Below, in pieces: positions 53,084 through 62,569 of a DNA stretch of 64,000 bases; the first letter of the stretch is position 1, and the number at the start of each line of letters is the position of its first letter. The DNA is taken from assembly GCF_010894405.1 (NCBI RefSeq), contig NZ_JAAIYA010000028.1:1-64000 (forward strand). Direction: 5' to 3'. This DNA is from Pyxidicoccus caerfyrddinensis. Its GTDB lineage: Bacteria > Myxococcota > Myxococcia > Myxococcales > Myxococcaceae. A program made the position numbers and the translations under genes. The notes under the pieces were generated by a model, which worked only from the letters and a program-made list of their open reading frames with translations, was not told where the DNA came from and ran no database searches.

Positions 53084-54709
53084 GTGACGTCCTCGTTCTC
53101 TGCCGTGTGGCTCCGTGGAGATGCGCGAGCGCTCTCCTTCCTCCCCGACCGCTTCCGCCACCCGGCCGCGCGCGCCGAGGCCGTGGCCGCAGCCGCGTCG
53201 CGCACCGTGTCACCGGCACTGCTCGACGTGCTCGTGGCCCGCAACGCGCGCCTCGCCCCCAGTCCCGCCCGCGAGCGCAACCTCGAGCTGCTGTCACGCC
53301 CAGGTACCGTGGCCGTCGTGACGGGACAGCAGATGGGCCTGTTCCTCGGCCCGCTCTTCACGCTCTACAAGGCCGCCGCCGCCATCACCGCGGCCCGCGC
53401 GCTCACGGAAGAGACGGGCCGGCCCTGCGTCCCCGTCTTCTGGCTCCAGACGGAGGACCACGACCTGCCGGAGGTCGACCACTGCTTCATCCCCCGCCCC
53501 ACCGGCGGTCCCCTGCGCCTGGCGTTGGACCTTCCCGACGCGGCCGCCTCGCGAGTGCCCATCGCCCACCGTCACCTGGGCCCGAGCGTCACCGCCGCGC
53601 TCGCCACGCTGCGCGCCGAGCTGGGTGAGGAGCCGCACGCGCACGAGCACCTGGCCATGCTGGAGCGCGCCTACCGCCCCGAGGCGACGCTGGCGGAGGC
53701 CTTCACCGAGGTGCTCTCGCACGTGTTCGCCGAGGAGGGACTGGTGTTCCTCGACCCGAGGGATGCCCGCCTCGCGCCGCTCGCCGCGCCCGTGCACCGC
53801 CGCGCCATCCTGGAGGCGGAGGCCATCTCCACCGCGCTCGCCGCCCGGGTGCGGGCGCTCACCGACGCCGGCTTCGCTGAGCAGGTCCACATCCGCCCTG
53901 GCTCACCGCTCGGCTTCTTCTCACCGGACGGCGTCGACGGCCCGCGCTACCGCCTGGACCCCAGCGGACCCGACACCTGGAGCCTCGTCGGCCACCCGGC
54001 GGGGCACACCGTCACGACGGCCGAGCTGCTCGGCTGGCTGGAGCGGGAGCCGCTCCGCTTCACCACGTCCGCGCTGCTGCGACCCCTCTTGCAGGACACG
54101 TGGCTTCCCACGGCGGCGTATGTCGGAGGCCCGGGCGAGGTGGCCTACTTCGCGCAGCTCGCCCCGCTCTACGCGCACGCGGGTCTACCGATGCCGCTCG
54201 TAGTACCGCGCGCCCGCTTCCGCGTGCTCGATGACCGCACCCGGCGGTGGCTCGGCAAGCTGGGCCTCCAGCCCGACGAGGTGGGCACGCCGCGCGAGGA
54301 GTTGCTGACGCGCCTGGCCGCACGCGACGCCACGCAGCCGCTCGAGTCCCCCGAAGCCCTGGAGGCCCGCCTCTTCGGCGCCTTCGCCTCGGAGCTGGAC
54401 CGCTTGAATGACCCGATGCTCGCGGTGGACTCGACGCTCCAGGACGCGCTCCAGCGCACCCGGGGCACCGTGCGTGTCGCCGTGTCCCGTCTCACGGGCC
54501 GGTACGCCCGCGCGCTGGCCCGGCGAGACAGCGTCGCCGCCGAGCGGGTGGACCGCGTGCGCACGTACCTCACCCCGAATGGCGAGCCGCAGGAGCGCGT
54601 CCTCGCCATGCCCTCCTTCGCCTGTCGCATCGGCACGCGCGCCTTCACGAAGCAGGTGCTCGACGCCTGCGTGCCCTTCTCCGGTGACCTCCGGGATTTG
54701 ACGCCATGA
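53084..54709 (+). CDS. bshC: Putative cysteine ligase BshC (bacillithiol synthesis)
   Basis: The 541-residue product matches BshC length (about 540). It adds L-cysteine to glucosaminyl-malate, the last step in making bacillithiol. Recognisable segments are [36 protein letters not shown], and the late [18 protein letters not shown] with a coiled-coil C-terminal part. I chose GTG at 53084 because the protein-like N-terminus ([15 protein letters not shown]) starts there; a GTG at 53021 has a slightly better ribosome site but adds an Arg-rich leader. It heads a three-gene operon whose other members encode the first and second steps, overlapping the next gene by 4 bases. Confidence 0.9.
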   Translation: MTSSFSAVWLRGDARALSFLPDRFRHPAARAEAVAAAASRTVSPALLDVLVARNARLAPSPARERNLELLSRPGTVAVVTGQQMGLFLGPLFTLYKAAAAITAARALTEETGRPCVPVFWLQTEDHDLPEVDHCFIPRPTGGPLRLALDLPDAAASRVPIAHRHLGPSVTAALATLRAELGEEPHAHEHLAMLERAYRPEATLAEAFTEVLSHVFAEEGLVFLDPRDARLAPLAAPVHRRAILEAEAISTALAARVRALTDAGFAEQVHIRPGSPLGFFSPDGVDGPRYRLDPSGPDTWSLVGHPAGHTVTTAELLGWLEREPLRFTTSALLRPLLQDTWLPTAAYVGGPGEVAYFAQLAPLYAHAGLPMPLVVPRARFRVLDDRTRRWLGKLGLQPDEVGTPREELLTRLAARDATQPLESPEALEARLFGAFASELDRLNDPMLAVDSTLQDALQRTRGTVRVAVSRLTGRYARALARRDSVAAERVDRVRTYLTPNGEPQERVLAMPSFACRIGTRAFTKQVLDACVPFSGDLRDLTP

Positions 54710-55503
54710 GCGAGTCCTACGGCCTCGACGTCCTCGCCTTCGGCCCGCACCCCGACGACGTGGAGTTGTTCTGCGGCGGCCTCCTCGCGCGCATGGCGGG
54801 CCAGGGCTACCGCACGGGCATCATCGACCTGACGCGTGGCGAGAAGAGCTCACGCGGCACGCCCGAGACACGCGCCCAGGAGACGGACGCCGCCGCCCGC
54901 GCGCTGGGTCTGTCCCTCCGGGAGAACCTCGGCCTGCCGGATGGCTGGGTGAATCCGTGGGCCGGCTTCGAAGCTCCCGAGCCCGAGCGTGCGCGCACCG
55001 CCGCCGTGGCCCGCGTGGTGGAAGTCCTCCGCCGTCTGCGCCCGGAGTTGGTCGTCGTCCCCTGGGAGGAGGAACGTCACCCGGACCACGAGGCCACCAG
55101 CACGCTGGTGACGCGCGCGCTGTTCTTCGCCGGAGTCCGCAAATTCGAGGCGGAGCCCCCCGGCGCGCCCTTCACGCCGAGGCAGGTGCTCTACTACCCG
55201 CTGCGCCACCTGACCGAGCCGAGCTTCGTCGTCGACGTGTCCTCCGTGTACGAGCAGAAGCGGGCCGCCGTGCGCTGCTACGCGAGCCAGGTGCAGCCCC
55301 GCCCGGACGCGCCTCCCACGCTGGTGGGCTCACCGCTGTCCCTCTCTTCATTGGAAGCCCGGGACGCCTTCTACGGCGCGCAGGTGGGCGTGGCGTACGG
55401 CGAGCCGTATGTCGTCCGCGAGACGCTGGGACTGGCAGACCCGGTGGAGCACTTCCGCCGGAATAGCTTCGCGCGCCCCCTGTTCTTCCCCCAACGCCGA
55501 TGA
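54706..55503 (+). CDS. bshB: GlcNAc-malate deacetylase BshB (PIG-L family)
   Basis: The 265-residue enzyme belongs to the PIG-L family. The metal-binding motif GPHPDDVE lies at 13-20 and the second site HPDHEA near 126. It removes the acetyl group from N-acetylglucosaminyl-malate, the second step of bacillithiol synthesis, in the cytoplasm. Length and context match the BshB1 type. The start overlaps the bshC stop (ATGA) and the stop overlaps the bshA start (ATGA). Confidence 0.9.
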   Translation: MSESYGLDVLAFGPHPDDVELFCGGLLARMAGQGYRTGIIDLTRGEKSSRGTPETRAQETDAAARALGLSLRENLGLPDGWVNPWAGFEAPEPERARTAAVARVVEVLRRLRPELVVVPWEEERHPDHEATSTLVTRALFFAGVRKFEAEPPGAPFTPRQVLYYPLRHLTEPSFVVDVSSVYEQKRAAVRCYASQVQPRPDAPPTLVGSPLSLSSLEARDAFYGAQVGVAYGEPYVVRETLGLADPVEHFRRNSFARPLFFPQRR

Positions 55504-56663
55504 CTGACACGCTCAACGTAGCCATCACCTGCTTTCCGACCTTCGGCGGCAGCGGCATGGTGGCAACCGAGATTGGCCTCGCCATGGCGGACCGGGGCCA
55601 CCGCGTCCACTTCATCGCGAAGGACCTGCCGGTGCGCCTGCACGGCACCAGCCGCAAGGTCTACTTCCACGAGGTGACGGAGAGCGACTACCCGGCGCTC
55701 CAGCACTCCAGCACGTACCCGATTGCGCTCGCCTCCAAGATGATTGAGGTGGCCAGCTACGAGCGCCTCGACGTGCTGCACGTCCACTACGCCGTCCCCC
55801 ATGCCACGGCCGCGTGGATGGCGCGCGAGGTGCTGGGCGACAAGGCACCGCGCATCGTCACCACGCTGCACGGGACGGACACCACGCTGGTGGGCATCGA
55901 CCCCAGCTACCTGCCGATTACGCGCTTCTCCATCCTGCGCAGCGACGCGGTGACGACGCCCTCGGACTTCCTCCGCCGCGCCACGTGGAAGGGCTTCGAC
56001 ATCCCCGAGAGCGTCCCCATCGACGTCATCTTCAACTTCGTGGACACGCAGCGCTACGCACCGAGGCGGAACCGCGCCTGCCTCCTGCCCCTCTTCCCGG
56101 ACCTGCGCGAGCCGGAGCCCGTGCTCATCCACGTCTCCAACTTCCGCGCGGTGAAGCGCATCACCGACGTGGTGGGCATCTTCACCGAGGTCCACCGCCA
56201 GCGCCCCGCCCGGCTGGTGATGATTGGCGACGGCCCCGAGCGCACGTCCGCCGAGCGCCATCTCCGCGGACTGGGCCTGGAGGACCGCGTCGCCTTCCTG
56301 GGCAAGCAGGACCGCTTCGAGGAGCTGCTCGCCGCGGCGGACGTCTTCCTCCTCCCCAGCGAGCAGGAGAGCTTCGGCCTGGCCGCGCTGGAGGCGCTGA
56401 GCTGCGGCGTCCCCGTGGTGGCCAGCGACATCGGCGGCATCCCTGAGCTCGTCACCCATGGCGAGACGGGCTTCCTCGCGCCGGTGGGTGACCTCACGGC
56501 CATGGCCGGGCACGTGCTCACCCTGGTCCAGGACGCGGCCCGCTGGCGGGCCTTCTCGCGCCGCGCGCGGGAGGTGGTGCTCGAGCGCTTCCAGCTCGGC
56601 CCCGCCATCGACCGCTACGAGGCGCTGTACCGCCGGCTCGCGAGGGGAGCCCCCCAGCGCTGA
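55500..56663 (+). CDS. bshA: N-acetylglucosaminyl-malate synthase BshA (GT4 glycosyltransferase)
   Basis: The 387-residue enzyme is a GT-B glycosyltransferase that joins UDP-GlcNAc to L-malate, the first step of bacillithiol synthesis. It begins with the BshA-typical CFPTFGGSGMVATEIG, contains HVHYAVPHA and TTLHGTDTTLVG in the acceptor lobe, and the nucleotide-sugar site HVSNFRAVKR with the later EQESFGLAALEALSCGVPVVAS. Gene order C-B-A is the reverse of reaction order. A hairpin overlaps the end of the gene. Cytoplasmic. Confidence 0.95.
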   Translation: MTDTLNVAITCFPTFGGSGMVATEIGLAMADRGHRVHFIAKDLPVRLHGTSRKVYFHEVTESDYPALQHSSTYPIALASKMIEVASYERLDVLHVHYAVPHATAAWMAREVLGDKAPRIVTTLHGTDTTLVGIDPSYLPITRFSILRSDAVTTPSDFLRRATWKGFDIPESVPIDVIFNFVDTQRYAPRRNRACLLPLFPDLREPEPVLIHVSNFRAVKRITDVVGIFTEVHRQRPARLVMIGDGPERTSAERHLRGLGLEDRVAFLGKQDRFEELLAAADVFLLPSEQESFGLAALEALSCGVPVVASDIGGIPELVTHGETGFLAPVGDLTAMAGHVLTLVQDAARWRAFSRRAREVVLERFQLGPAIDRYEALYRRLARGAPQR

Positions 56664-56672
56664 GGGGCTCCC
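56645..56672. terminator. Terminator hairpin at the end of the bacillithiol operon
   Basis: A perfect 9-bp stem (GGGAGCCCC with GGGGCTCCC) and a 10-base loop spans the bshA stop codon. It lies between two convergent genes and can serve both. Confidence 0.6.
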
Positions 56673-56693
56673 GGCCTGCGAGCCTGGGGGCTG

Positions 56694-57539
56694 CTACTTG
56701 TTCTTCCAATCCGCGAGGGCCTTGGAGACCTGGTCGCGGAAGAAGAAGTTCTTGTCCTTCTGGCCCAGATCCCACGCCGCCTGCGCGGACTTGCGGGCCT
56801 CGGCGTAGTTGCCCATGCGCCCGAGGATGTCGGCGCGAATCCACTGGTTGTACCAGTTGGACTGGACGGCGACGGACGCGTCCGCCTGCTTCAGCGCGCC
56901 CGGGAGGTCCTTCTGCGTGTCGGCCATGTAGCGGGCCGCGTTGGCGAGCATCCGCGACCAGCCGTCCACCGCCGCCTGGATGTTGGCCTTCGCGTGCGCG
57001 GCCGAGTCCACCTGGATGGGCACCGAGACGCGCAGCTTCTCCCACTCCAGGTCGAGCGACGTCGCGTCGTCCGTGGTGTTGGAGAAGATGAACGTCAGCC
57101 GCTCGCGGCTCGGAATCTCGGTGGTGGTGGCGGCCACCGTGGCCACGTCGTTGGAGGCCACGTACGGCGCGGGCGTCGCCCACAGGCCCAGCTCCTTGTT
57201 CAGCATCACCTTCCAGCCCTTCTGCGAGGGCAGGGTGACGATGGAGTACGTGCCCGCGGGCACGGCCTTGCCACCGAAGGTGACGTCGCGGCTGAAGGTA
57301 ATCTTCGTGGCCGCGTTGGCGCCGGTGCGCCACGGCTTGTCGAAGGGCACGACGTCTCCCCAGATCTTGCGGCCCTTCACCCCCGGGCTGGAATAGTCGA
57401 TGGAGATGTCGGTGACACCCACCCGCTGCATCACCTTCGCGGAGGGGCTGGGGGCGGGGAGCTCGAGCTGGGCGGCCGCGGGCGTGGCCACGAGGGCCAC
57501 GAGCGCGGACAGCAGACATCCGAGGGCCAGGTTCTTCAT
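56694..57539 (-). CDS. Exported DUF2911 family protein
   Basis: The 281-residue product has a signal peptide (1-23, ending PAAAQ). The DUF2911 domain covers about 25-185, with the family motifs DISIDYSSPGVKGRKIWGDVVPFDKPWRTGAN, ITFSRDVTFGG and VPAGTYSIVTLPS. The C-terminal 100 residues are helical, with TPR-like spacing (ARKSAQAAWDLGQKDK). DUF2911 has no firmly known role; the domain is common in Bacteroidetes and myxobacteria and is exported. The ATG at 57539 begins the signal peptide; GTGAGG precedes it closely. The gene converges on the bsh operon. Confidence 0.85.
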   Translation of the reverse strand: MKNLALGCLLSALVALVATPAAAQLELPAPSPSAKVMQRVGVTDISIDYSSPGVKGRKIWGDVVPFDKPWRTGANAATKITFSRDVTFGGKAVPAGTYSIVTLPSQKGWKVMLNKELGLWATPAPYVASNDVATVAATTTEIPSRERLTFIFSNTTDDATSLDLEWEKLRVSVPIQVDSAAHAKANIQAAVDGWSRMLANAARYMADTQKDLPGALKQADASVAVQSNWYNQWIRADILGRMGNYAEARKSAQAAWDLGQKDKNFFFRDQVSKALADWKNK

Positions 57540-57661
57540 CGTCCTCACTTCGTCCTTTCTCAACCCATTGGGCTGAAGAGCGGGCGGAGTGTAGCGACGC
57601 GACGTGGACCTTCCACACTTTCGACGCGGGCTCGCACCGCGTCATGGCACGGGCCGGTGCG

Positions 57662-57862
57662 TCACCAGCCCTTCACGCCGCCGCCGCCCGCCTTCGCGGT
57701 GCCCGCGTCGTGGGTTCCCGCATCCGCGGAGCCGGAGCCGCCCGTGCCCTCGGTGCTGCCGGAGCGGTCTTCATTGCTTTTATTGCCCTGGTTGCAGCCC
57801 GTGGCGCCTCCGACCAGCGCGCCGCCCATCACCAGCACCTGGAACAGCTTCCGGTAGTCCAT
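57662..57862 (-). CDS. Small lipoprotein (66 aa)
   Basis: The product has a lipoprotein signal with the lipobox GGATGC, making Cys23 the lipidated residue. The mature part is 43 residues, low in complexity and rich in Gly, Ser, Thr and Asp (GSTEGTGGSGSADAGTHDAG), so it is a flexible surface or periplasmic tail. The start ATG at 57862 fits the signal. Divergent from the AAA ATPase gene with a 175-base gap. Function unknown. Confidence 0.65.
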   Translation of the reverse strand: MDYRKLFQVLVMGGALVGGATGCNQGNKSNEDRSGSTEGTGGSGSADAGTHDAGTAKAGGGGVKGW

Positions 57863-58037
57863 GTCCCGACCGAACCTTTCCGGCGGCGGATGGCACCGCG
57901 CGCCGCTTGGAGGAGACACCACCCTACCCCGGAGGCGGAGCTCGCGGCGCCTGCCCTCGCGGGCGAAGCGCGGACTGGACACTCGACGTCACGGAAGTGT
58001 TCCCCCTGCCGTCCGGGGTGGCCATGCTGTCGGCACG

Positions 58038-59309
58038 ATGAAGCTGACGAGGCTCGTGGTCCATCACTACCGAAGCGTCACCCCCGGCACCGAGCTGGTG
58101 TTCAGCCCATCGCTCAACCTGGTGCTGGGAGAGAACGGCACCGGGAGGACCACGCTGCTGGAGCTCATCTCCACCGTCGTCGGCTCGGACTTCTCCAGCC
58201 TCGTCCATGAGACCTTCTCACTGGAATACGACCTGACCTTTCCGGGGATGAAGCTCCACGTCTTCGTCCGCAACGAGCAGACCGCCGCAACGCCAGACCC
58301 GTCCGAGCCGCCGCGCAAGGGCTCTGAGTTGCTGCCGCTGCGCACGCCGCAGACGGGCACGTCGGGGCTCCACCCCCGCATCGAGGTGGACCTCAAGCTC
58401 ACGTCCCCCGCTTCAAGGTTGGTGATGCGCGCGGACGAGGCGGGCATCGACTGCAAGGTGGACGGCGAGTCCGCATGGTCGCGCACCATGCACTGGTCGC
58501 TGCTGGACCGCTCGGTGTGGACGCTGCTCTTCATGACGGCGCAGTACATCGACCGGGACATGAAGGAGCGGCTCAAGGATTTGCTGCGCCGCACCTTCCT
58601 GCTGGCGCCGCAGCGGTTCGACGAGGCGCTCGGGATGTTCGAGCGCATCGGCGGCATCCGCTACGCCATGGAGGTGCGGGACGGAGAGGTCTTCCCCCTG
58701 GGGCTGATGGCGCTGCCCACGTGGATGCCGGGGTGGCTGCGAGAGCAGGTGGAGCGCGAGGCGCCGCCGGACGTGCTGGTGTTCCGGCACGACGCGATGG
58801 AGCGGAGCTTCCTCGCGCGCTTCGTGTCCCTGGCGGGCTTCAAGGCGGGGACGTTCCGCGTGGAGGTGCAGGAGAAGCGCTCGTTCGAGAACGGCGGGCG
58901 CGTGGGCTTCGGCGGGTTCGGCTTCCACTTCACGCGCGGCGACGGCGGAGGGCTGTCACACGCGGAGCTGGGCTTCGGGCAGAAGCGGCTGCTGTCCTTC
59001 CTCTACTACCTGGATGTGAATGAGGACTTCGCCATTGCGGACGAGCTCGCCAACGGCCTGCACCCGAAGTGGGTGGAGGCGTGCATGCGGGAGCTGGGGA
59101 CGCGGCAGATGTTCCTCGCCAGCCAGAACCCGCTGCCCTTCGAGCACGCGCAGTTCGCTTCCGCGGAGGAGCTGAGGTCCTCGCTCCTCCTCTGCGGCGC
59201 GGGCACCTGGGCCAACCCCACGTGGGCGGCCGCCGGGCAGCTCTTCGACGCGTACCGGCTGGGAGCGCGGCCACTGGCGGCGCTCCTGCGGGAGCAGGGC
59301 TTCTGGTGA
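58038..59309 (+). CDS. AAA (OLD/RecF-like) ATPase with Arg in Walker A
   Basis: The 423-residue product starts MKLTRLVVHHYRSV, the usual opening of SMC/OLD-type AAA proteins that sense DNA or nucleotide. Walker A at 31-39 reads GENGTGRTT; the invariant lysine is arginine (Arg37). A signature-like SHAELGFGQKRLLSFLYYL and the Walker B region FAIADELANGLHP follow, with Glu after Asp. There is no TOPRIM domain. The gene is monocistronic and converges on the lipase-like gene with one base between stops. It may be a defence-type or regulatory ATPase; the Arg change may slow hydrolysis. Confidence 0.8.
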   Translation: MKLTRLVVHHYRSVTPGTELVFSPSLNLVLGENGTGRTTLLELISTVVGSDFSSLVHETFSLEYDLTFPGMKLHVFVRNEQTAATPDPSEPPRKGSELLPLRTPQTGTSGLHPRIEVDLKLTSPASRLVMRADEAGIDCKVDGESAWSRTMHWSLLDRSVWTLLFMTAQYIDRDMKERLKDLLRRTFLLAPQRFDEALGMFERIGGIRYAMEVRDGEVFPLGLMALPTWMPGWLREQVEREAPPDVLVFRHDAMERSFLARFVSLAGFKAGTFRVEVQEKRSFENGGRVGFGGFGFHFTRGDGGGLSHAELGFGQKRLLSFLYYLDVNEDFAIADELANGLHPKWVEACMRELGTRQMFLASQNPLPFEHAQFASAEELRSSLLLCGAGTWANPTWAAAGQLFDAYRLGARPLAALLREQGFW

Positions 59310-59310
59310 G

Positions 59311-60264
59311 CTAGAAGCGCCCCGCGCGCGCCTCGTCGAAGTCCACCCGGTGCTTCATGTACAGGGTGTCCAGCATGTGGTTGCTGATGGGGTTGAGGTT
59401 GCCGTCGGTGAAGCGGTGCACCACGGCGCCCTTGCCCGCGTCCTTGAGGAAGGCCGCCGGGTCGATGCTGCCGCCCAGGCCGGTGAGGGTGGGCACGGCG
59501 TCCGCGTTGTTGACGTAGTGGACGTACTTGGGGCCGTCCGGGTAGCGCGTGGACGCGGCGCCGAAGGTCTCCACGCTGAGCTTGCTCATGAGCTGCTCGA
59601 CCTGGCCCTTGGACATGCCGTCCTCGATGCGCAGCCGGCGCTCCACGTCGAACAGGGCGCGCGCGGTGATGAGGCCGCCCTGGCTGTAGCCCATGAGGTG
59701 GACCTCGCGGCCCGCCTTCAGCTCGCCGTAGACGGTGTCCGCCAGCGTGTCCACGGCGGGGTTGGTACCCTTGTCGAGCTTGTCCGTCACGCACTGGGCA
59801 AGGTCCGCCACCAGTCCCTGGGTGGCGTTGTGGATGCCGATGACACGCGCGTCCGCGGTGTCGGCGATGGACTGCATCTCGTGCAGCTGGCCCGCCGTGG
59901 GGGTCATGATGCCGTTGACGTAGAGGATGGTCTTCGACGGGTTCGGATTGTCGAGCGGCGTGACGGCGGGGATGTCCTTGAGCGGCGTGCCGGGCGGGAA
60001 GGACTGCCCCTTGGCGCCGACGAACTTCCCGTCGCTCATGCGGTCCGGCTTCGCGTCGCCCCCGAAGATGCGGCGCAGCTCGCTGAGGTGCGAGGCCTCG
60101 AAGACGTCCGCGCCCATCTTCACGAAGCGGGGGAGGTCGGCCAGGCCCTGCTTCGCGGCGTCCAACACCGAGCCAATCGGGTTCTTCAGCGCCGTCGCGG
60201 TGCTGCGGGCCGGAGTGGGGCTCGTGGGGACGGAGAGGTTGCGGCTGCGGTCGATGGGGCTCAT
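59311..60264 (-). CDS. Alpha/beta hydrolase (lipase-like), effector candidate
   Basis: The 317-residue product has no signal peptide. A disordered Ser/Pro/Thr N-terminus (1-30) is followed by an alpha/beta hydrolase: VNGIM near 117 at the oxyanion loop, GYSQGG at 192-197 with nucleophile Ser194, an Asp in NNADAVPTL and a late His in VVHRFTDGNLN. GGAGG lies 6 bases before the ATG at 60264. The absence of a signal peptide with a proline-rich leader is common in secreted effectors. No immunity gene is adjacent on the same strand, so effector status is only inferred. It is divergent from the toxin lipoprotein gene. Confidence 0.7.
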   Translation of the reverse strand: MSPIDRSRNLSVPTSPTPARSTATALKNPIGSVLDAAKQGLADLPRFVKMGADVFEASHLSELRRIFGGDAKPDRMSDGKFVGAKGQSFPPGTPLKDIPAVTPLDNPNPSKTILYVNGIMTPTAGQLHEMQSIADTADARVIGIHNATQGLVADLAQCVTDKLDKGTNPAVDTLADTVYGELKAGREVHLMGYSQGGLITARALFDVERRLRIEDGMSKGQVEQLMSKLSVETFGAASTRYPDGPKYVHYVNNADAVPTLTGLGGSIDPAAFLKDAGKGAVVHRFTDGNLNPISNHMLDTLYMKHRVDFDEARAGRF

Positions 60265-60458
60265 GGGAGACCTCCAGCCCACGGGGGCGATGGGCTTGCC
60301 CACCATTGTCTACAAATGTGAGACGGAAGTTGCGCGCCCGGGGGTGAAGGCCAGACGTGCCGGCAGTGAAGAGGAGGCGTCGAGGTGGAAGGTGCGCCTG
60401 TTAACGTCCGGCCCGAACACCCGGCGGTGAGGGGGCGCCAGAACCGGGAGCTCCTCCG

Positions 60459-61832
60459 ATGACCTTTCGTGGCGCCGTGTCGCTGTGGCTGGTGTTGCTG
60501 ACGGGCTGTTCCGCCCCGCGCGTGGTGCGGCTGGAGACGGGTCAGGGGCGCCCCATCGAATACGCCCCGCCTTCCTCGGACAGGTCCGTCCTGGTGGACG
60601 AGGACGCGTTCGAGGAGGCACTTGCGCGGCTGGTGCTGGAGGTGCCGCTGTCCATCCGCGCGTCTCACGCGGGATGGCTGGTGCGGACCTCGACCTCTGG
60701 CTCTTTCGCAACTGCGGACAGGGTGATGCAGCTGGCGCTGCGCAAGGGCTACGGGCGCTGGTGCCAGGCCCACGAGGCGCCGGGAGACTGTCTCTCGCTG
60801 CTGGAAGACGGCCTGGGCTTCACGCCCATGGACAGGCTGGCGATGGCCCTGGGGCTGTCGATGGACCCCATGCACGAGAGCATCGCCGATGCGCTGGAGG
60901 ACACCTTCAATCCCGCGCTCTTCAAGGCCGTGGTGGTGTCCGCCCTGGTCACATGGGTGGTGCTGGCAGCGAACCCGGAGCCGGTGTTCACCAAGGCGGC
61001 GGCGGTGCTGTCGGCTGTCATGCTGGCGTACCTGGGAGTCGACTCCTTCCTGGCGGTGGTGCGGGCTTGCATCGAGTTGAAGATTGCGGCCGACAGAGCC
61101 ACCACGTTCCAGGAGTTGAATGCCGCTGGCGAGCGCTTCGGCGGGGTGATGGGCAAGGAGGGCGCCCGCGTCTTCGTGCTGGCTGCGACGATGCTGATGA
61201 GCCGGGGCGCGGCTGGGGGCGCAACGGGGCTGGCGGCGAGGCTGCCCCAGCTGCCTCGCTTCGCCGAGGCGACGGCACTGGCCGCCAGACAGGTGGGCTT
61301 GAGGCTGGAGGCCGCGGGAGCGGTGACGTCCGTGGCCGTGGTGGAAGGACAGCTCGTCATCGCCCTGGCTCCCAACGCGGTCGCCATGGCGGCCATGGGC
61401 TCGGGCGGCGGAATCCCAGGAGTGAAGGTCCTGCCTTCTGGGGGTCCTGGAGAATGGGCGCAGGTGGATGAGTCGATGCCGGAGAGCGCCCGTGCCTTCC
61501 AGGAAAGAGTGACGGGTGCTCCCAGGGGTTATGCCTACCGGGTCAAGGTGGGCGGTGACGATGTTGACTTCGACGGCTTCGACCCGAAGGACGGGGTGCT
61601 GCTGGAGGCCAAGGGACCCAATCTGGCGAAGTTCTTCGACGGAGAACTGGATCCGAAGTGGTTCTTCAGTGGAGCAAACAGGTTCATTCTTCAGGCAAGT
61701 CGTCAGCTCAGGGCTGCCAATGGAATGCGGGTCCGGTGGGTCGTCGCAGAGAAGAAGTTCGCGGACGCGTTGCGCAAGTTGTTCAGCGAAGCAGGTGTCA
61801 CAGGAGTCGAAATCAGTCACCTTCCGCAGTGA
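60459..61832 (+). CDS. Lipoprotein toxin with Tox-REase-5 domain (SitA-like)
   Basis: The 457-residue product begins with a lipoprotein signal whose lipobox LLTGC gives Cys17, then VVRLETGQGRP, a motif shared by a large family of myxobacterial lipoproteins. The middle has hydrophobic helices (VVVSALVTWVVLAAN, GARVFVLAATMLMS). The C-terminal 90 residues match Tox-REase-5: Asp372/Asp375 in DFDGFDP and Glu383-Ala-Lys385 in LLEAKGP form the PD-(D/E)xK site, and FILQASRQLRAA follows. This is the design of SitA toxins, which pass between myxobacteria by outer membrane exchange and cut nucleic acid in non-immune kin. The Imm52-like gene starts 14 bases after the stop. Confidence 0.85.
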   Translation: MTFRGAVSLWLVLLTGCSAPRVVRLETGQGRPIEYAPPSSDRSVLVDEDAFEEALARLVLEVPLSIRASHAGWLVRTSTSGSFATADRVMQLALRKGYGRWCQAHEAPGDCLSLLEDGLGFTPMDRLAMALGLSMDPMHESIADALEDTFNPALFKAVVVSALVTWVVLAANPEPVFTKAAAVLSAVMLAYLGVDSFLAVVRACIELKIAADRATTFQELNAAGERFGGVMGKEGARVFVLAATMLMSRGAAGGATGLAARLPQLPRFAEATALAARQVGLRLEAAGAVTSVAVVEGQLVIALAPNAVAMAAMGSGGGIPGVKVLPSGGPGEWAQVDESMPESARAFQERVTGAPRGYAYRVKVGGDDVDFDGFDPKDGVLLEAKGPNLAKFFDGELDPKWFFSGANRFILQASRQLRAANGMRVRWVVAEKKFADALRKLFSEAGVTGVEISHLPQ

Positions 61833-61846
61833 GGAATGCACGACGA

Positions 61847-62569
61847 ATGACGGAGACCTACTACTCGGCCTGTTACTGGCCACCCCGCAGCGAAACCGTT
61901 GAAGCGTGCGCCCGACGCGCGGAGGACTTCTTTCATCGAATCGGCACGCTGGAACCGACCTGGAACCGGTGGCACGAGACAGGGAGCTCCTTCGCGAAAG
62001 CCCGCGAGCGCCAAGTCCAGACGGATGCCACGGCTTTCATGAAGCGGTTTCAGAAGAAGAAGAACCGGGTCGGTGACGATGAGTTCCACTATTGGCTGTG
62101 GGCAGGTGACAACGAGAAGGAAACGTCCGGTGTTAATGGTTCATGCGGCTCGGACAACCGCTGGTCGCGGCCCGCCTGCGTGCTCAGGTCTCCTAGCCGG
62201 GGAGCTGTCGCCGAGAGAGTCCTCACCGCGCCTGTGCTGACCGAGGTGGTGCGAGCCATGGCCCTGGCCTGGGCCCCGGAATGTGGCATCGCCACCTCCC
62301 ACCTTCACCGTGACACAGCCTGGCAGGGCCTCGAAGCAGGCACCTTCACCGGCTGGGTGACGTACTTCTCCCGCCAGCGCGGCACGGTGCCTCCCCTCCC
62401 CGCGCCCGTGCGCATCGAGCCCGTGGAAGACAAGGGCACCCTCATCATCCTCACTCCGGAACGCTTCACCGCCGCCAACCCGGAGCACGTCGCCCTCGCC
62501 GCGCGCGTCCAGGAGCTGCTGGACCGCGCGGGCCTGCTCCGTCCGCTGGATCAACCCGTGGCGAAGTAG
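61847..62569 (+). CDS. Imm52-family immunity protein
   Basis: The 240-residue cytoplasmic protein begins TETYYSACYWPPRSETVEACARRAEDFF and matches the pattern of Imm52 immunity proteins, which neutralise Tox-REase-5 nucleases. It has no signal peptide. The ATG at 61847 is 14 bases after the toxin stop; GAGG lies about 13 bases upstream, and a four-codon frame (ATG 61836, stop overlapping by ATGA) may help coupling. It presumably binds the nuclease domain of the upstream lipoprotein and protects the producer. Confidence 0.85.
   Translation: MTETYYSACYWPPRSETVEACARRAEDFFHRIGTLEPTWNRWHETGSSFAKARERQVQTDATAFMKRFQKKKNRVGDDEFHYWLWAGDNEKETSGVNGSCGSDNRWSRPACVLRSPSRGAVAERVLTAPVLTEVVRAMALAWAPECGIATSHLHRDTAWQGLEAGTFTGWVTYFSRQRGTVPPLPAPVRIEPVEDKGTLIILTPERFTAANPEHVALAARVQELLDRAGLLRPLDQPVAK

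Noticed and set aside
61836-61850. Four-codon frame ATG...TGA overlapping the immunity gene start
   Set aside because: Possibly a coupling device, but too short to call a gene and likely chance.
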